NCBI GenBank assembly: GCA_963753575.1
Contig: CAVWCR010000003.1
Span: 1,426,001-1,490,000 of the forward strand
DNA length: 64,000 nt
Direction: 5' to 3'
Source: VAZQ01 sp963753575
GTDB lineage: Bacteria; Pseudomonadota; Alphaproteobacteria; Rhizobiales; Xanthobacteraceae
Made by a program: the position numbers and the translations under genes. Positions within the stretch are counted from its first letter, which is position 1, and every line of letters starts with the position of its first letter. Positions 60,470 through 64,000 of this stretch are shown one piece after another. Under the pieces are notes generated by a model. It ran no database searches. It was not told the DNA's origin and saw only the letters and a program-made list of their open reading frames with translations.

Positions 60470-61513
60470 TCATGGTTCGACGATGATCTTGAGTTGATCA
60501 ACGATCTCACGCGGCGCCGCATAGGTATTTTCGACGATATGCTGAATGTCCTCGCCCGCCTGTGGCGTGACGGTGATTCGCAGCTTCTTAGCGTCGGCGA
60601 GAAACGCGGCGTCGTGCAGCACGGCGGCGAAGGCGTCGCGCAGGATGCGGACGGCGGTGGCCGGCGTACCGGGCGGCGCCATGTAGGATTTTCCAAACGC
60701 CTGCTGAAACCCGATCATCAACTCGACCGCCTTGCGATCGAGATCGTTCTTGATGTAGCGCCACGGGGTCGGCACGCCGAGCGCGGCCAGCTCGGGCTCC
60801 GGCACGAGCGAGCCCTGCACCAGGAGATTGAGCTTCTTCTCTCGCAGCCAGACCGGCTGCTGCGACTTGAGCGCCGCCCAGTCGAGCCCGCAGACGCCGT
60901 CGATCTCGCGGCGCTCCATCGCGACGAACAGGTCGGGCGGCCCCTTGTAGCCGCTGACGATCTCGAATTGGACGCCGGTCGCATGCTTGATCATCGCGGC
61001 GTATTCCCGCGTAGGGCTGCCGGTCGACGTTGCGCCGATGACCGCGCGCTGAACGAGCGCATCCTCCATCGTCCTCACGCGCGAATGTGCAAAGGTCATG
61101 CACAGGCGCGTGCTGCGTTCCGCGCCGGCGAGATAGATGAACCTGGCAGGCTCGTATTGGGTGAGGTTGCCGTCGAGCAGCCGGCCGAGGATCGCGTTCG
61201 GCGACACCGAGGCGATGGCGGTGCCGTCCTTGGGTGCAATCCGGTAGAGCCAGGCGGCGGCGGTCGCCCCACCGGCGCCCGGCATGTTCCGGACCACGAT
61301 CGTGGGCTGGCCCGGAATAAAGCGTGGCAGGTGCTTGGCAATGGCACGGGCATAGATGCTGAACCCGCCACCGACATCGGTGCCCGCGATAAAGCTGATG
61401 GTCTTGCCCTCATAGAAGTCGGCAGCGCGCGCGTCTGCGGCCAAACCTGAAACGGCAGCTGCGAAGGCAGCCAACCCGACACCAAACCCCGCGATCCGTT
61501 TCGTTCGCATCAT
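60470..61513 (-). CDS. Bug/TctC-type substrate-binding protein
   Basis: A 347-aa periplasmic binding protein with signal peptide MRTKRIAGFGVGLAAFAAAVS. Landmarks are FYEGKTISFIAGTDVGGGFSIYAR, GQPTIVVRNMPGAGGATAA, IASVSPNAILGRL and VAMERREIDGVCGLDW. Its start overlaps the epmB-like stop (ATGA), so it appears to be read on from the EF-P modification genes, an odd operon partner. No TctA/TctB genes are near. Confidence 0.88.
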   Translation of the reverse strand: MMRTKRIAGFGVGLAAFAAAVSGLAADARAADFYEGKTISFIAGTDVGGGFSIYARAIAKHLPRFIPGQPTIVVRNMPGAGGATAAAWLYRIAPKDGTAIASVSPNAILGRLLDGNLTQYEPARFIYLAGAERSTRLCMTFAHSRVRTMEDALVQRAVIGATSTGSPTREYAAMIKHATGVQFEIVSGYKGPPDLFVAMERREIDGVCGLDWAALKSQQPVWLREKKLNLLVQGSLVPEPELAALGVPTPWRYIKNDLDRKAVELMIGFQQAFGKSYMAPPGTPATAVRILRDAFAAVLHDAAFLADAKKLRITVTPQAGEDIQHIVENTYAAPREIVDQLKIIVEP

Positions 61514-62574
61514 TCATCGCCTGCGCTGGCCGGCGGATAAATATGGCACCGCCCGTGGAAATCCTCGATCTCGAAGCACTCGCTCCCGGCCCCGTCCACC
61601 CGATCGAGATAGGCGGGCCCGATCGGGGACTTGCCGTGGCCACCCGGAATGTCGAGCACATAAGCCGGCTGACAAAGCCCGGAGAGACGACCATGCAGCC
61701 CGCGCATCAGCGCCTGCCCTTCAGAGATCGTCGTGCGCAGATGGCCCGTGCCAGGCGCGAGATCGCCGTGGTGGAGATAATAGGGCTTGATCCGGTTCTC
61801 GACCAGCGTCCGCATCAGCGCGGCCAGCGTCGCCCCATCGTCATTGACGCCATGCAGCAGCACGCTCTGGCTGAGCATCGGAATGCCGGCATCGACGATG
61901 CGCGCGCAGGCTGCCCGCGCGCGCGGGCCAAGCTCGCGCGGATGGTTGGCGTGCAGCACCACGTAGGTCGCTTTGCCGCGCACCTTGAGCGCGCGTACGA
62001 GCTCGGCCGTGATGCGGCCAGGCGTCACCACCGGGACGCGCGTATGCACGCGCACGATCTTGACATGCGCGATATCGGCGAGCGCCTCGGTAACCTGGCG
62101 CAGCCGCCGCACCGACAGCACCAGCGGATCGCCGCCGGTGAGGATGACCTCCCAGATCTGCGGGCGAGCGCGGATGTAGTCGAGCGCTTGCGCCAGCGCC
62201 GCGCGCGAGAGCGATCGCCGCCGCCCCGGGCCGACCGTCTCGCGCCGGAAGCAGAAGCGGCAATAGACCGGACAGACGTGCACAAGCTTGAGCAATACGC
62301 GATCGGGATAGCGATGCACGATCCCTTCGACCGGCGAATGCGCATCGTCGCCGATCGGATCGGCGGATTCCTCCGGCCTGTGTTGCAGCTCCGCCGGATC
62401 AGGTACGAACTGGCGCGCGATCGGATCGGCCGGGTCGGCCGGATCGATCAGCTCCATCACATCCGGCGTCAGCGACACCGCATAGCGCGCGGCGACGCGC
62501 TCGAGCGCCGCGAGCCGCTCGACCGGCGCCAGCGCGGCATCGACGAGCGCAACCGGTGTTCGCAGCGTTTTCAT
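61510..62574 (-). CDS. epmB: EF-P beta-lysylation protein EpmB (lysine 2,3-aminomutase-like radical SAM)
   Basis: A 354-aa radical-SAM, PLP-dependent enzyme that converts (S)-alpha-lysine to (R)-beta-lysine for EF-P. The CPVYCRFC motif (CxxxCxxC) binds the 4Fe-4S cluster, preceded by HRYPDRVLLKLVHV. ILTGGDPLVLS is the SAM-binding GGE-like site, and LRGLHGRLSGLCQPAYVLDIPGG-type sequence near the end carries the PLP region. It is shorter than clostridial KamA, as EpmB should be. Adjacent epmA and efp support the role. Confidence 0.88.
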   Translation of the reverse strand: MKTLRTPVALVDAALAPVERLAALERVAARYAVSLTPDVMELIDPADPADPIARQFVPDPAELQHRPEESADPIGDDAHSPVEGIVHRYPDRVLLKLVHVCPVYCRFCFRRETVGPGRRRSLSRAALAQALDYIRARPQIWEVILTGGDPLVLSVRRLRQVTEALADIAHVKIVRVHTRVPVVTPGRITAELVRALKVRGKATYVVLHANHPRELGPRARAACARIVDAGIPMLSQSVLLHGVNDDGATLAALMRTLVENRIKPYYLHHGDLAPGTGHLRTTISEGQALMRGLHGRLSGLCQPAYVLDIPGGHGKSPIGPAYLDRVDGAGSECFEIEDFHGRCHIYPPASAGDE

Positions 62575-62737
62575 GTCAGAAGCGTCCCTTGCGCAAGCCT
62601 TCCCTTGCCAGCGCAAGGCTTAGCAGATCGGTCGCGGCCGTCCAACGGGGGCTGGAAGCGCGGATGGTCGGGGTATTACGCCACAGCGCGTCGGAGACAC
62701 GCGTGAACCGGGTCCATGCGGACTGCGATCGCAAACG

Positions 62738-63778
62738 TCACAGCTCGGCGACCGGAGTCCACATGACCTGCTCGATGTGGGTGGCGCCGGCCGCCAGCAT
62801 CACCAGCCGGTCGAGGCCGAGCGCGACACCGCAGGCTTGCGGCATCATCCGCAGCGCCGCGATGAAATCCTCATCGATCGGATAGCGCTCGTGATAGATG
62901 CGGTCTTTTTCGGCCATCTGCGCACTCAACCTTTGCCGCTGCTCATCCGCATCGACGAGTTCGCCGAAGCCGTTGGCAAGCTCGACGCCGCATAGGAAAA
63001 TCTCGAACCGCTCCGCCACGCGCCGATCGGACGGCTTCGGCCGCGCCAGTGCCGACATCTCGCTTGGATATTCGTCGAGGATCGTCGCCCGGCCGCGCCC
63101 GAGATGCGGCTCGATCTTCTCCGCCATCACGCGGCTGAAGATGTCGCCCCAGGTGTCGTCATCGGCAACCGTGACGCCGGCTGCCTGGGCGCGCGCGGCA
63201 AACCCCGCACGGTCGGGTCCGTTCGCGCTCAAGGTCGAGAGCAGATCGATGCCCGCATGCTGTTCGAACGCCTCCGCCACCGTCACGCGCTCCGGCGACG
63301 CGAACGGATCGGCATCGTGACCCCGCCAGGAAAATCGTCCGCTGCCGGCAATCTCCGCCGCGCGCACAATCACGGCCATACAGTCATCCATCAGCAGGTC
63401 GTAGGCGCCTTCGGCACGATACCATTCGATCAGCGTGAACTCGGGATGGTGCAGCGCCGAGCGCTCGCCGTTACGGAAGACGCGCGCAAACTCCACGATC
63501 CGCGGCTCGCCGGCCGCCAGGAGCTTCTTGCAGGCGAACTCCGGCGAGGTGCGCAGAAAGCGGCGCTCGCGCCGGCCCGCATAGGCGAGTTCGGTCGCGA
63601 ACGCCTGGAGGTGAATCTCATTGCCGGGCGAGACTTGCAGCGCCGCTGTCTCGACCTCGACGAAGTCATGCGCGCCAAAGTGCTCCCGCAGGGCCCGCAC
63701 GATCTCCCCCCGCTTGAGCAGCATCGGCCGCCGCTCGGCGTGGATGCGAGGGGTCCAGGGCGGGGTGCGGCTCGCCAT
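62738..63778 (-). CDS. epmA: EF-P lysine aminoacylase EpmA (GenX/PoxA)
   Basis: A 346-aa class II lysyl-tRNA-synthetase-like enzyme without the anticodon-binding domain. Motif 1 region FVEVETAALQVSPGNE, motif 2 VFRNGERSALHHPEFTLIEWYRA, and motif 3 GVALGLDRLVML are all present. It attaches beta-lysine to a lysine of EF-P. It is divergent from efp and upstream of epmB on the same strand (163 bp gap). The ATG at 63778 is chosen over a TTG one codon earlier. Confidence 0.92.
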   Translation of the reverse strand: MASRTPPWTPRIHAERRPMLLKRGEIVRALREHFGAHDFVEVETAALQVSPGNEIHLQAFATELAYAGRRERRFLRTSPEFACKKLLAAGEPRIVEFARVFRNGERSALHHPEFTLIEWYRAEGAYDLLMDDCMAVIVRAAEIAGSGRFSWRGHDADPFASPERVTVAEAFEQHAGIDLLSTLSANGPDRAGFAARAQAAGVTVADDDTWGDIFSRVMAEKIEPHLGRGRATILDEYPSEMSALARPKPSDRRVAERFEIFLCGVELANGFGELVDADEQRQRLSAQMAEKDRIYHERYPIDEDFIAALRMMPQACGVALGLDRLVMLAAGATHIEQVMWTPVAEL

Positions 63779-63915
63779 CAATGCGGCCTTTCGCAGCCGT
63801 CTGGCACGCGAAAATCACTGGCGCGGGCACGCAGGATCAGTATGGTGCGGCCCGAATCAGGGAGTTGTCCCAAACGCCCGGCGCCCGAGGCAAGCTCCCA
63901 TGTCTGAGGCACCGC

Positions 63916-63943
63916 AAGGAACGCATCCGAAGGAACGCATCCG
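63916..63943 (+). repeat. 14-bp tandem duplication covering the efp ribosome-binding site
   Basis: AAGGAACGCATCCG occurs twice in direct succession (63916-63929, 63930-63943). Each copy carries an AAGGA Shine-Dalgarno; the second is 8 bp before the GTG start of efp. Confidence 0.8.
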
Positions 63944-64000
63944 TGAGAGTCATCGCCAGCTCGCTCCGCAAGGGAAACATCGTCGACCTTGACGGCAAGC
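63943..64000 (+). CDS. efp: Elongation factor P, N-terminus only (window edge)
   Basis: The last 58 bases read VRVIASSLRKGNIVDLDGK from a GTG start with AAGGA 8 bp upstream. This is the conserved opening of EF-P, the factor that rescues ribosomes at polyproline. The modified lysine (around residue 34) lies outside the window. The divergent epmA and epmB genes fit the lysine-modified type. Confidence 0.85.
   Translation, partial: MRVIASSLRKGNIVDLDGK

Overview
The window is GC-rich, gene-dense DNA that reads as a Hyphomicrobiales (Rhizobiales) alphaproteobacterium, perhaps of the Bradyrhizobiaceae/Xanthobacteraceae/Pseudolabrys type. Supporting features are an AapJ-type amino-acid binding protein, four Bug/TctC-type solute-binding proteins, an NDUFS4-family complex I subunit, a two-domain cold-shock protein, an OpgH-like glucosyltransferase and dispersed GC-rich palindromic repeats. 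Three tRNA genes are present: Arg-TCT, Pro-TGG and Glu-TTC. No rRNA, CRISPR array, prophage or intact insertion sequence was seen.

Layout. 1-2.2 kb: partial aapJ and a cystathionine beta-lyase. 2.3-6.0 kb: a tight lipid A/LPS-modification operon (ArnT-like GT, PAP2 phosphatase, GT2, LAB_N protein). 6.1-13.7 kb: pbpC and a thioester-bearing alpha-2-macroglobulin. 14-21.5 kb: tRNA-Arg, small genes, substrate-binding proteins, a flavin monooxygenase and a LysR regulator. 21.5-23.9 kb: a lone molybdopterin oxidase large subunit. 24.1-28.9 kb: three diheme c4-like cytochromes, a broken outer-membrane protein, a cytochrome-porin fusion resembling Cyc2, and a divergent AraC-type regulator. Two FixK/FNR-like boxes lie between the last two genes, and 3' remnants of an IS5-type transposase lie on both sides of the whole block. 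29-43 kb: mixed accessory genes, several broken by single-base lesions, plus a TIR-FGE fusion and a His/Asp-rich secreted protein.

43-49.3 kb: a compact cluster of GTP cyclohydrolase II-like, RibD-reductase-like, creatininase-like, 6-pyruvoyl-tetrahydropterin-synthase-like, MDR dehydrogenase, GT4 and methyltransferase genes. It looks like a pathway for a GTP-derived, possibly glycosylated and methylated, pyrimidine or pterin compound. 49.4-52.1 kb: OpgH-like GT and FkbM methyltransferase, with 12-bp tandem repeats, followed by a 33-bp repeat array inside an inverted repeat. 52.3-64 kb: NDUFS4 homologue, Tat-exported amidohydrolase, tRNA-Pro, cold-shock protein, a sirtuin with an in-frame stop, GloA, tRNA-Glu, sulfotransferase-like gene, two Bug proteins, and the EF-P module (epmB, epmA, start of efp).

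Most notable are the putative extracellular electron-uptake/iron-oxidation-like cytochrome module (24-29 kb), the pterin/flavin-like cluster (43-49 kb), and two genes whose annotated N-termini are encoded by palindromic repeats. All names rest on reading motifs by eye; no database search was run.
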